Source: QWHO01 sp021404945 (GTDB taxonomy: Bacteria; Vulcanimicrobiota; Xenobia; Xenobiales; QWHO01). Taken from it: a DNA stretch of 64,000 nt. The stretch is from contig CAUJEN010000192.1 in NCBI GenBank assembly GCA_963169765.1, positions 124,001 to 188,000 on the forward strand. The letters run 5' to 3'. The position numbers and the translations under genes were made by a program. Below are positions 24,780 through 32,051 of the stretch, one piece after another. Below the pieces are notes generated by a model. The model had not been told where the DNA came from. It did not search any database and saw only the letters and a list, made by a program, of their open reading frames with translations. How positions within the stretch are numbered: the stretch's first letter is position 1; each line of letters opens with the position of its first letter.

Positions 24780-24908
24780 TGCGTGCAGACTCATGTGCTT
24801 GCAAGCGGGGTCTTCATCCACCAGGAACATGCTCGCATCGAGCTGCCGCCCGCGTGCTTGCACGCAGGTTCCAAAGTGTTCTGCAAGACCAAAAACCTTG
24901 CACATTAG
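24780..24908. repeat. hairpin-rich spacer between ychF and amrS
   Basis: This spacer has several palindromes: GCTTGCAAGC at 24797-24806, GCGTGC-TT-GCACGC at 24852-24865, and TGCAAG...CTTGCA within 24883-24901. The last stretch, GCAAGACCAAA then CCTTGCAC and TTAG, is nearly identical to 23664-23689, differing in the loop pair and one further base. In both places its end supplies the stop codon of a minus-strand gene. I read it as an interspersed repeat that serves as the 3' end of ychF. I see no coding signal. Confidence 0.6.
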
Positions 24909-25939
24909 ACGTTGAAACGGATGTGCACGATTTCCCCCTCGTGCACCTCGTAATCCTTGCCTTCCACTCGCAGTTTGCCCTGGTCCTTGGCGGCGGCCAT
25001 CGAGCCGCAGGACAGAAAGGTGTCGTAGCCGATCACCTCGGCCCGGATGAAGCCCCGCTCGAGATCGGAGTGGATGGCACCGGCCGCCTCGGGGGCCCGG
25101 GCGTGTTGACGCACCGTCCAGGCGCGGCACTCATCCTCGCCCACCGTGAAGAACGTCATCAAGCCCAGCCGTTCATAGCTGGCTCGTACGAGCTGGGAGA
25201 GGCCGGTCTCCTGGATGCCCAGGTCCTGCAGGAAGACCTGGCGCTCCTCGGCTTCGAGTTGGGCCACCTCGGACTCGAGCAGGGCGCTGGTGGCGATGGC
25301 CCGGGTGCCTCGGCGGGAGGCCATGGCGCGAACGGTCTGCTCGTGCTCGCTGTTCTTGCCCATCAGATCCTCGGCCAGGTTGGCGCAATAGATCCGTGGT
25401 TTGAGCGAGAGCAGGCCCATTCCCGAGAGCAGTTTGAGCTCCTCGGCGTCAAACTCGGGAAGAGCGGTGAAGTCTCCCGCCGCCAGGGGTGGCTGCAGGC
25501 GTTCGAGCACGGCTTTTTCCGGAGGTGTGAGTTTCTTGGCTCGCTCCAGGCGGCCTTCCACGATCTTCAGGTCAGCCAGCATGATCTCCAGCTCGAAGTC
25601 TTCCATGTCCTTCTGGGGGGTGGGCTCGCCCAGATAACCGTGCGGAAAGCAGCGCACCACCTCGACCAGGGCCGTTGCGGTGCGTATCTCGCCAAGGGCC
25701 TGATCTCCCAGACCCGTGCCCGATCCGCCCGGCATGTCCAGAAAGTCGACCGTGGCCGGGGTGGTCTTCTTGGGATGAAAGACGGCGCTCAGGCGGTCGA
25801 GCCGCTCGTCGGGCACGGGGGCGCGGGCCATCGGCAGCCGTTTGCCTCCCACATCGCCCTGGGAGGCGGCCGTGAGGGCCTGGAAGAGACTGGATTTGCC
25901 CGACTGCGCCAGGCCTGTGATACCGATTGCGAGAGCCAT
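24905..25939 (-). CDS. ychF: redox-regulated ATPase/GTPase YchF
   Basis: YchF/OLA1 is a ribosome-associated Obg-family P-loop protein that prefers ATP. From the ATG at 25939 (MALAIGITGLAQSGKSSLFQ) it is 344 residues. The P-loop is GLAQSGKSS, the switch region is ATVDFLDMPGGSGTGLG, and the base-recognition motif is the non-canonical NLAED expected of YchF. A helical hairpin follows, and the C-terminal TGS domain runs from about residue 265 (MTFFTVGEDECRAWTVRQ) to the end (YEVHEGEIVHIRFNV). An extension to 26008 would run toward the divergent GlmS-like gene and has no homology. Upstream lies a 117-base divergent spacer. Confidence 0.95.
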   Translation of the reverse strand: MALAIGITGLAQSGKSSLFQALTAASQGDVGGKRLPMARAPVPDERLDRLSAVFHPKKTTPATVDFLDMPGGSGTGLGDQALGEIRTATALVEVVRCFPHGYLGEPTPQKDMEDFELEIMLADLKIVEGRLERAKKLTPPEKAVLERLQPPLAAGDFTALPEFDAEELKLLSGMGLLSLKPRIYCANLAEDLMGKNSEHEQTVRAMASRRGTRAIATSALLESEVAQLEAEERQVFLQDLGIQETGLSQLVRASYERLGLMTFFTVGEDECRAWTVRQHARAPEAAGAIHSDLERGFIRAEVIGYDTFLSCGSMAAAKDQGKLRVEGKDYEVHEGEIVHIRFNV

Positions 25940-26056
25940 GGGCGGGCCGGTTCTGCCCGTCCCACGCGGATCCTTTTCCACCAGACAGGAATTTCGAGGG
26001 TGGGTCAACTATACACAGCAAGCGCCAGGCTTCAGGCGCGCGGAGGAAACGTCGTC

Positions 26057-29000
26057 ATGTGCGGAATAGCCGGAATTCTTTACGACGCTACGGGCCAGGC
26101 TGTGATGGACTGGAAAGGGTACCGTGCTGCCCTGGAGGAGCTGACCCACCTGCCGGTCGATCCCTTCCGACCGCAGGCTTTCGAGGCGCCCCTGCTGGCT
26201 CTGGAAGAGCGCACTCCGGCTCTGCGCGAGTTCTCCGTGCTGCGCGAGTTGCTTGATGATGCCAACCATCAGGCTCTACTGGCCGAGTGCAGCCAGGCCC
26301 TGGGCGACTGGGAGGTGCGCACCCAGACGCTGGTGTTGCAACAGGGCAAACAGATTTCCACCGAGGTCGTGGAGCGTTGGAACGCCCTCTGGGTGAGGGT
26401 TCGCGATCTGGCCTGGACGGCCGATCGCGACATTCTGGGCGGACTTGAGCGCCTGCGCCGGCTGGTCCCGTCTGCCTACCAGCACAACTTCAAGGCCCGG
26501 TTCGAGGCCTGGAAGCTCTCGGTCGTGCTCGAGAACATCGGTCGCCTGGAGGTGCGAGGGCGCGATTCTCTGGGCCTCTCCATCCTGGTCACTTTTTCTG
26601 AAAGCGATGGTCTGCGACGCTTTCACGGGTGGCTCGAGCAGGAGGGGCGGCAGGCTGAGTGGCGTTCTCGATTGGATCGAGTCGACTTTGTGGATGGCGC
26701 GGTGCTCGAAGAGCCCACCGCCTTGATCTTCACCTTCAAGGTGGCCCAGGAGGTGGGGGCCCTGGGCGACAACGTGGCCGCCCTGGCCCACTCCATTCTA
26801 GAAGACAGCTGCTTCTGGAGGGCACTGAGCGATCCGGACGTGCGCACAAACCTCTTCAGCCACACCCGCTGGGCATCCAACGGGATCATCAGTGAGCCCA
26901 ACTGTCACCCGGTCAATGAGTTGACTGTTCCTTCGGGCAGCGACCGCGAGCAGGCACGCGAGGGCTCCCCCCGCATTCTGGCCGCCCTCAACGGGGACGT
27001 CGACAATCATATCGAGCTGCAGGCTCGACTGGCCCGAGAGAGTGGCCGCATCATTTCGCCCCTCATCACCACCGATACCAAGATCATCCCGGTGCTTGTG
27101 GAGTCCTATTTTCGCGAGACGGGCGACATGCGCCAGGCCTTCTGCCGGGCCATGCAAGAGTGCCAGGGCTCCATTGCGGTCGTGATGCATTCCACTCACG
27201 AGCCTGATCGCACCTACCTGGCCCTGCGGGGGAGTGGCCAGAGTCTGTTCGTGGGCATCGGGCCCCACGGCTACACCTTTGCTTCCGAGCTCTACGGGGT
27301 GGTGGAGCAGACTTCGCGCTTCTTGCGGATGGACGGCACCACCGAGCGTGAAGCCGGCCGTCCCGAGACGGCCGGACAGGTTCTCGTGTTGGACGCGAGA
27401 AAGTTGCACGATCTCGAGGGCATCGAGGCCTGGTCGTTCGATGGTCACCAGCTCGAGCTGACCTCTGAGCAGGTCAGGCAGGCCGAGATCACCACCCGCG
27501 ACATCAACCGGGGGCCCTTCGAGCACTTCCTGCTCAAGGAGATCTCCGAGTCGCCCGAGTCGGTACGCAAGACCCTGCGTGGCAAGTTCGTTCTGGAAGA
27601 GAACCCCCCGGCCGTGACCATGCGGCTGGGCGAGGACGTCTTCCCGGCAGCGCTGGCCGAGCGGCTCAAGCAAAGTGATCTCAAGCACGTTCTCTTGATC
27701 GGCCAGGGCACAGCCGCCGTGGCCGGCCAGGCGGTGGCCTCGATGATGCAGCGAGTGGTGGGCGGCTCGGTGGACGTACGGGCCATGAAGGCCACCGAGC
27801 TCTCGGGCTATTCCATGCTGGCAGATATGACGAGTTGCCTGGTGATCGCCATCTCGCAGTCGGGTACAACCACCGATACGAATCGGACGGTGGATCTGGT
27901 CAAAGGCAAGGGTGCCTCGGTGCTGGCCATCGTGAACCGACGTAACTCCGATCTGGTCTACAAGGTGGACGGGGTGCTCTACACCTCCGATGGACGCGAC
28001 ATCGAGATGTCGGTAGCCTCCACCAAGGCCTTCTACAGTCAGGTCGTTGCCGGCTACTTGCTGGCCTACCAGATGGGCCTGTTGATGGGCACGTTGGCCC
28101 AGGAGGAGGCCTTTCACGAGCTGGAGTCACTTTTGCAGCTTCCCGACCTGATGAAGTCCGTGCTGGCCGACCATTCAGTGGTCAGCCGGCTGGCGGAAAT
28201 CTGGGCCCCCACCCGGCGCGACTGGGCGGTGGTTGGCAGCGGGTCAACTCGGGCCGCCGCCGACGAGATCCGCATCAAGCTGAGCGAGCTGTGCTATAAA
28301 TCCATCGCCACAGACTATATCGAGGACAAGAAGCACATCGATCTCTCCAGCGAGCCACTGACGCTGATCTGCGCCGCCGGGCTGCCGCTGGTGGCCCTCA
28401 AGGATGCGGTCAAAGAGGTAGCTATTTTCAAATCGCATAAGTCAGTGCCCGTCGTGATTTGCTCGGAGGGCTTCGATGCTTTCGAGTCGTACGCGGCCGG
28501 GGTGATCTATGTGCCCAAGGCCTCCGAGAACGCTTCCGTGCTTCTCAATACTCTGGTAGGGCATCTGTGGGGCTACTATTGCGCGCTGGCCATCGATCAG
28601 GGGGCCGCCCAACTGCGTCCTGCTCGGGCCCTGGCGGTGAAGTACATGACCATTCGCCCGGATAGCTCGCCCGGCTCGGCTGTCTGGCGCCAGGTGATCA
28701 CGCTGGGGCGTCAGTTCCAGGAACGGCTCGCTCGCGGGGCCTTCAACAGCTCGCTCTCGGTGGACGTAGGGGCTCGACTCTCCTTGCTCTTTCGCTACTT
28801 TACCGGGGCCCAACCGCTGCGCCAGTTTCGGGCCGAATTCGATGCCCCGGGGACCTCCGAGGGGATGGCCGCCACCCTCATCGCCAACCTGACGACGGCG
28901 ATCAATGAGCTGGCCCGGCCCATCGATGCCATCAAGCATCAGGCCAAGACGATTACCGTAGGAATCTCGCGTTCGGAGGAGACGATGGTCGGTCCGCTCT

Positions 29001-29581
29001 TCGACGGACTGCGCGATCTGAAGGTCGCCCTCGAGTCCATCCCTTATCGCGACCTGATGCTGCTGCGGGCCATCAGCCCGGCCATCTGCGAGGTCGTGGG
29101 GGTGACCGAGTATCGCGTCAGCGGCCTGGGCCCCATGGGCGAGCCCACGGCCACCTCCAGCCTGCAGGTGTTGACCAAGCTGGGGGCGGCCAGGAACCTG
29201 CGCTCGCGGGCTGACCATCCGCATCATCTGATGGGCACTAAGGAGAAGGTGGTGCGCACCCGGGCCGGCTACATTGGCCGGGGCGGCAAGGATCTCAAGC
29301 CGATCGTCATTCTGCCGGTGATTCCGCGTGGCAAGGTGGAGACTCTGGTCCTGTTTCATCTTGAGTTTCAGGAGCTGTCCCTGGCTCGCAAGGTCGCCCT
29401 GCTGCGCGACATGGCCCAGCGCTACGACGACCTGAAGAGCTTTGTCACCGAGACCGACATGGAGTGGCACGACAGCTACCTCGAGGAGTTGTCGGTGTCG
29501 GAGCTTGTGACGCTGCCCACCGAAGCACTCAACGCTCGGGTGCTGGAGGTGGCCCGCAACGCCGTGGCCGCAACGGCTTAG
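26057..29581 (+). CDS. oversized GlmS-like glutamine amidotransferase with two SIS domains
   Basis: The protein is 1174 residues, about twice a normal GlmS (about 610). It starts at ATG 26057 behind GGAGGAA (26042-26048), so the class II nucleophile is Cys2 (MCGIAGILYD). About 250 residues are inserted before the HTRWASNG motif at residue 269 (normally near 75). LNGDVDNHIEL follows. SIS domain 1 starts near residue 547 (LLIGQGTAAVAG, with AISQSGTTTDT and SVASTKAF). SIS domain 2 starts near residue 723 (WAVVGSGSTRAAADEI). A C-terminal region of about 310 residues follows that I cannot assign. It probably makes or isomerises an amino sugar phosphate. It is directly upstream of the tRNA promoter. 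Confidence 0.88.
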   Translation: MCGIAGILYDATGQAVMDWKGYRAALEELTHLPVDPFRPQAFEAPLLALEERTPALREFSVLRELLDDANHQALLAECSQALGDWEVRTQTLVLQQGKQISTEVVERWNALWVRVRDLAWTADRDILGGLERLRRLVPSAYQHNFKARFEAWKLSVVLENIGRLEVRGRDSLGLSILVTFSESDGLRRFHGWLEQEGRQAEWRSRLDRVDFVDGAVLEEPTALIFTFKVAQEVGALGDNVAALAHSILEDSCFWRALSDPDVRTNLFSHTRWASNGIISEPNCHPVNELTVPSGSDREQAREGSPRILAALNGDVDNHIELQARLARESGRIISPLITTDTKIIPVLVESYFRETGDMRQAFCRAMQECQGSIAVVMHSTHEPDRTYLALRGSGQSLFVGIGPHGYTFASELYGVVEQTSRFLRMDGTTEREAGRPETAGQVLVLDARKLHDLEGIEAWSFDGHQLELTSEQVRQAEITTRDINRGPFEHFLLKEISESPESVRKTLRGKFVLEENPPAVTMRLGEDVFPAALAERLKQSDLKHVLLIGQGTAAVAGQAVASMMQRVVGGSVDVRAMKATELSGYSMLADMTSCLVIAISQSGTTTDTNRTVDLVKGKGASVLAIVNRRNSDLVYKVDGVLYTSDGRDIEMSVASTKAFYSQVVAGYLLAYQMGLLMGTLAQEEAFHELESLLQLPDLMKSVLADHSVVSRLAEIWAPTRRDWAVVGSGSTRAAADEIRIKLSELCYKSIATDYIEDKKHIDLSSEPLTLICAAGLPLVALKDAVKEVAIFKSHKSVPVVICSEGFDAFESYAAGVIYVPKASENASVLLNTLVGHLWGYYCALAIDQGAAQLRPARALAVKYMTIRPDSSPGSAVWRQVITLGRQFQERLARGAFNSSLSVDVGARLSLLFRYFTGAQPLRQFRAEFDAPGTSEGMAATLIANLTTAINELARPIDAIKHQAKTITVGISRSEETMVGPLFDGLRDLKVALESIPYRDLMLLRAISPAICEVVGVTEYRVSGLGPMGEPTATSSLQVLTKLGAARNLRSRADHPHHLMGTKEKVVRTRAGYIGRGGKDLKPIVILPVIPRGKVETLVLFHLEFQELSLARKVALLRDMAQRYDDLKSFVTETDMEWHDSYLEELSVSELVTLPTEALNARVLEVARNAVAATA

Positions 29582-29583
29582 GA

Positions 29584-29612
29584 TTGACCGTCCGGGCTGC
29601 AGTCGCTATAAT
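29584..29612 (+). promoter_or_regulatory. sigma-70-type promoter of the tRNA operon
   Basis: TTGACC at 29584-29589 and TATAAT at 29607-29612 are separated by exactly 17 bases. The first tRNA base is 12 bases after the -10 box. The -35 box begins three bases after the stop codon of the preceding gene. Confidence 0.92.
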
Positions 29613-29623
29613 AGGGCGAACCT

Positions 29624-29699
29624 GGGCCCATAGCTCAGCGGTGAGAGCGGCCGGCTCATAACCGGTTGGTCCCTGGTTCGAACCCAGGTGGGCCCACCA
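29624..29699 (+). tRNA. tRNA with CAT anticodon (elongator Met or Ile2)
   Basis: A full cloverleaf can be drawn. The acceptor is GGGCCCA (29624-29630) with TGGGCCC (29689-29695). The D arm contains AGCTCAGCGGTGAGAGC, the anticodon stem is GCCGG with loop CTCATAA, and the T loop is TTCGAAC. CCA is encoded at 29697-29699. With CAT this is either elongator tRNA-Met or the lysidine-modified tRNA-Ile2. It lacks the three GC pairs of the initiator anticodon stem. Confidence 0.9.
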
Positions 29700-29735
29700 G
29701 GTTGGCTCCGAGGGTTTCGTCCTGTCGGATGTCGT

Positions 29736-29811
29736 GGCCCCATGGTCTAGTGGTTAGGACGTCGGCCTTTCAAGCCGAAGATCGCGGGTTCGAGCCCCGC
29801 TGGGGTCACCA
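29736..29811 (+). tRNA. tRNA-Glu (TTC)
   Basis: Acceptor GGCCCCA pairs with TGGGGTC (one G-T pair). The D arm contains GGTCTAGTGGTTAGGAC, the anticodon loop is CTTTCAA with anticodon TTC, the T arm is GCGGG-TTCGAGC-CCCGC, and CCA is encoded. The sequence is very close to the usual bacterial tRNA-Glu. It is the second gene of the tRNA operon. Confidence 0.95.
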
Positions 29812-29850
29812 GTGTTTTCCTCGCTGTCTCGCTCTCCCGAGATAGCCCAT

Positions 29851-29927
<77 letters not shown>

Positions 29928-29932
29928 CCGAG

Positions 29933-29958
29933 AACCCCGCAACGGCGGGGTTTTTTTT
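29933..29958 (+). terminator. intrinsic terminator of the tRNA operon
   Basis: AACCCCGC at 29933-29940 pairs with GCGGGGTT at 29945-29952 around a 4-base loop, and the T-run covers 29951-29958. This is a textbook Rho-independent terminator, five bases after tRNA-Val. Confidence 0.95.
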
Positions 29959-30061
29959 GCTGGTCGGTGCTACCCGTCGCGATTCTGGCACCGGATTCTC
30001 GCGAGGCTCTGAAATCCGCGTGCTGTGAGGTTCTCTCGGAGCACGGATCCCCCGGTGATGA

Positions 30062-30208
30062 TTGCTAGACAACGTCGCCCCCCTGTTCGCCGTCCTGGGC
30101 GCCTTAATGGGCGGGCTTCTCGTCTTCGTGAGCGAGCGGCGGCTGCGCTCGAGAAGGGAGCACCCCTCTGGTCAAGAACAGCCGGAACGCTATGGAGAAG
30201 ACCTTTGA
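30062..30208 (+). CDS. 48-residue predicted single-span membrane peptide
   Basis: A TTG at 30062 (right after an in-frame TGA) opens a 48-codon frame. Its product has one membrane helix (APLFAVLGALMGGLLVFVSE) followed by a basic Arg-rich segment (RRLRSRREH) and a polar tail. That follows the positive-inside rule for a small type I-like membrane protein. The frame ends at 30206-30208, 17 bases inside the next gene, suggesting translational coupling. A CGGAG lies about 20 bases upstream, so the ribosome site is weak. There is no family I recognise. Composition makes it look real, but it could be chance. Confidence 0.45.
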   Translation: MLDNVAPLFAVLGALMGGLLVFVSERRLRSRREHPSGQEQPERYGEDL

Positions 30209-31274
30209 CGAGCTCATGCGCACGAGTTACGACACGGTGGGCATCGAGCGCTCTCCCTTTCGATTGCCTCTCTGGCTGCGCCGAATTGCGGCCCGGCTGG
30301 CCTCCTACCATCCCGCCCTGTTCGCCCTGATTTTTTGGGGCCTGAGCCAGACCTGGGGACGCTCGGGCAGCAATCACCCCAACCGGTTGGCCCGCGACTG
30401 GTGCGAGATGGCCCGCCAGCTCACTCTCCGGCAGGCTGGCCAGCTGGCCGACGCCATCGCGGCTCTGGACCGCCACCCTACCTTTGCCCTTGGAGCGCGC
30501 GCCCACGGGGCTCGCAACTGCTTGGATTCGATGTTCTTGCGCAGCGCCTGCCTGGATGTCTTCTTTGAGCCCGCCCCCCTCCCCCGAACCGAGACCAGCG
30601 ACCCCCACCAGCGTCCGTATTACCTGGTGCCTGGCATTCCAGCTCATCGGTTCTATCCCAAGGAGCAGTTCGATTGGGCCCGCCCGCTGGAGGAGAGTTA
30701 TCCGGTTATCCTCGAGGAGCTCGAAGGGCTGCTCGCTGATCGATCCGGCTTTGGAACTTACCAGACCGAATACGATACTGCAGTGGCCGGCTGGAACACC
30801 TACCCTTTGTGGCTCTACGGTCAGCGTCATGAAGTGAACGCCGCCCGATGCCCGCGAACTCTGGCTCTCCTCGAGAAACTGCCCGGCTTTGAGACCGGGG
30901 AGTGGATCCTGTTCTCGGCTCTCAATCCGCAGAGCGTCATCCCTCCTCACGTCGGCCCCCTCAATGGCATCCTGCGCGGTCACCTGGCCATGGTGATCCC
31001 GGACGGGTGCGGCCTGCGGGTGGGCGACCAGGAGACCACCTGGCAGGAAGGCAAGGTGCTGGTCTTCGACGATTCATTCGTGCACGAGGTCTGGAACCGC
31101 AGCGACCGGTTACGGTTGGTGCTCTTTTTGAACTTCTGGCACCCGTGCCTGTCATTGGCCGAACGCGAGGCGCTGAGCGTCCTGCGTCAGGCCTACCACG
31201 ACCTGCCAACCGGCAAACGCTGGCAGGAGCGCCAAGAACGACCACTCCCCACCACTCTCGCATTGAGGAGCTAA
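30192..31274 (+). CDS. aspartyl/asparaginyl beta-hydroxylase-like dioxygenase
   Basis: The 360-residue protein ends in a double-stranded beta-helix of the Asp/Asn beta-hydroxylase family (PF05118 type). The iron-binding histidines are in SVIPPHVGPLNGILRGHLAM and VFDDSFVHEVWNRS, followed by the 2-oxoglutarate-binding RLVLFLNFWHP. The family uses two histidines and Fe(II)/2-oxoglutarate to hydroxylate peptide or lipid-linked substrates. The N-terminal 100 residues are helical and include one hydrophobic stretch (LRRIAARLASYHPALFALIF), possibly a membrane anchor. It is followed after 3 bases by an esterase gene. Confidence 0.85.
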   Translation: MEKTFDELMRTSYDTVGIERSPFRLPLWLRRIAARLASYHPALFALIFWGLSQTWGRSGSNHPNRLARDWCEMARQLTLRQAGQLADAIAALDRHPTFALGARAHGARNCLDSMFLRSACLDVFFEPAPLPRTETSDPHQRPYYLVPGIPAHRFYPKEQFDWARPLEESYPVILEELEGLLADRSGFGTYQTEYDTAVAGWNTYPLWLYGQRHEVNAARCPRTLALLEKLPGFETGEWILFSALNPQSVIPPHVGPLNGILRGHLAMVIPDGCGLRVGDQETTWQEGKVLVFDDSFVHEVWNRSDRLRLVLFLNFWHPCLSLAEREALSVLRQAYHDLPTGKRWQERQERPLPTTLALRS

Positions 31275-31277
31275 ACC

Positions 31278-32021
31278 ATGCGCGTCAAGAAACTCTTCCC
31301 CCACAGCCGCATTCTGGGCCAGACGATGCCTGTCTCGATTTATGGGCACTTTGGCGTGCCCCTGTTATTCTTCCCCACGGCCTCGGCCGATTTCGAAGAG
31401 CTAGAGCGCCACGGAATGATCGACGCTCTGAGCGGCCCCATCCAGGCCGGTCACGTCAAGGTATTCAGCATCGACTCCATCAACCGGCAGAGCTGGTTCA
31501 ACTACGAGGTCAGCGTTAAGGAGCGTCTGACTCGCCAGGCAGCCTACGATGCTTACATTGCCAGCGAGCTCGTGGAGATCATCTATGAGGACTGCCACGG
31601 GAAGCTACCGGTGGCCACCGCCGGCGCCAGCCTGGGTGCCTTCCACGCCTCCAACACGCTCTTTCGCCACCCGGATGCCTTCCGCTGGGGCATTTTCATG
31701 AGCGGCATTTATGATATGAGCCAGTACTTCGAGAACTACTTCGACGACAATTGTTACTGGCAGAACCCCACCACTTACCTGCCCAATGCTTCTCGCGACC
31801 ACCGCGCGGCCCTTAGAAAATGCTCCATCAATGTCATCTGTGGTCAGGGTCCCTGGGAGCGCGTGCACTGGTCCAAGCGAATCCACGACGTGCTCGAGCA
31901 AATCGACGTCCCGCACAACTACGACCTGTGGGGTCATGACGTGGCCCACGACTGGGAGTGGTGGTACATCCAGATGAATCATTACATCCATAGGCTCTGG
32001 GCTCGAGCCGGCAAAGCCTGA
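31278..32021 (+). CDS. alpha/beta-hydrolase, esterase-like
   Basis: The 247-residue protein has the serine nucleophile elbow ATAGASLGAFHASNT (G-x-S-x-G form GASLG). A likely catalytic His sits in DLWGHDVAHDWEWWYIQMNH, typical of the putative-esterase (EstD-like) family. There is no signal peptide, so it is probably cytosolic. It is coupled to the preceding dioxygenase gene (3-base gap). Its substrate is unknown; acyl or peptide ester hydrolysis is likely by family. It is convergent with the glpD-like gene, with 30 bases between them. Confidence 0.85.
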   Translation: MRVKKLFPHSRILGQTMPVSIYGHFGVPLLFFPTASADFEELERHGMIDALSGPIQAGHVKVFSIDSINRQSWFNYEVSVKERLTRQAAYDAYIASELVEIIYEDCHGKLPVATAGASLGAFHASNTLFRHPDAFRWGIFMSGIYDMSQYFENYFDDNCYWQNPTTYLPNASRDHRAALRKCSINVICGQGPWERVHWSKRIHDVLEQIDVPHNYDLWGHDVAHDWEWWYIQMNHYIHRLWARAGKA

Positions 32022-32051
32022 CAGGCTGATGAATGACCTTGCATCACGCGG

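Noticed and set aside
24780..24904. Coding continuation of amrS upstream of 24747
   Set aside because: The segment is made of palindromes and repeat sequence, and the AmrS family starts at about the residues encoded from 24747.
24854..26056. N-terminal extension of the GlmS-like frame by 401 codons
   Set aside because: It runs antisense to ychF. The catalytic Cys must follow the initiator Met, and GGAGGAA precedes ATG 26057.
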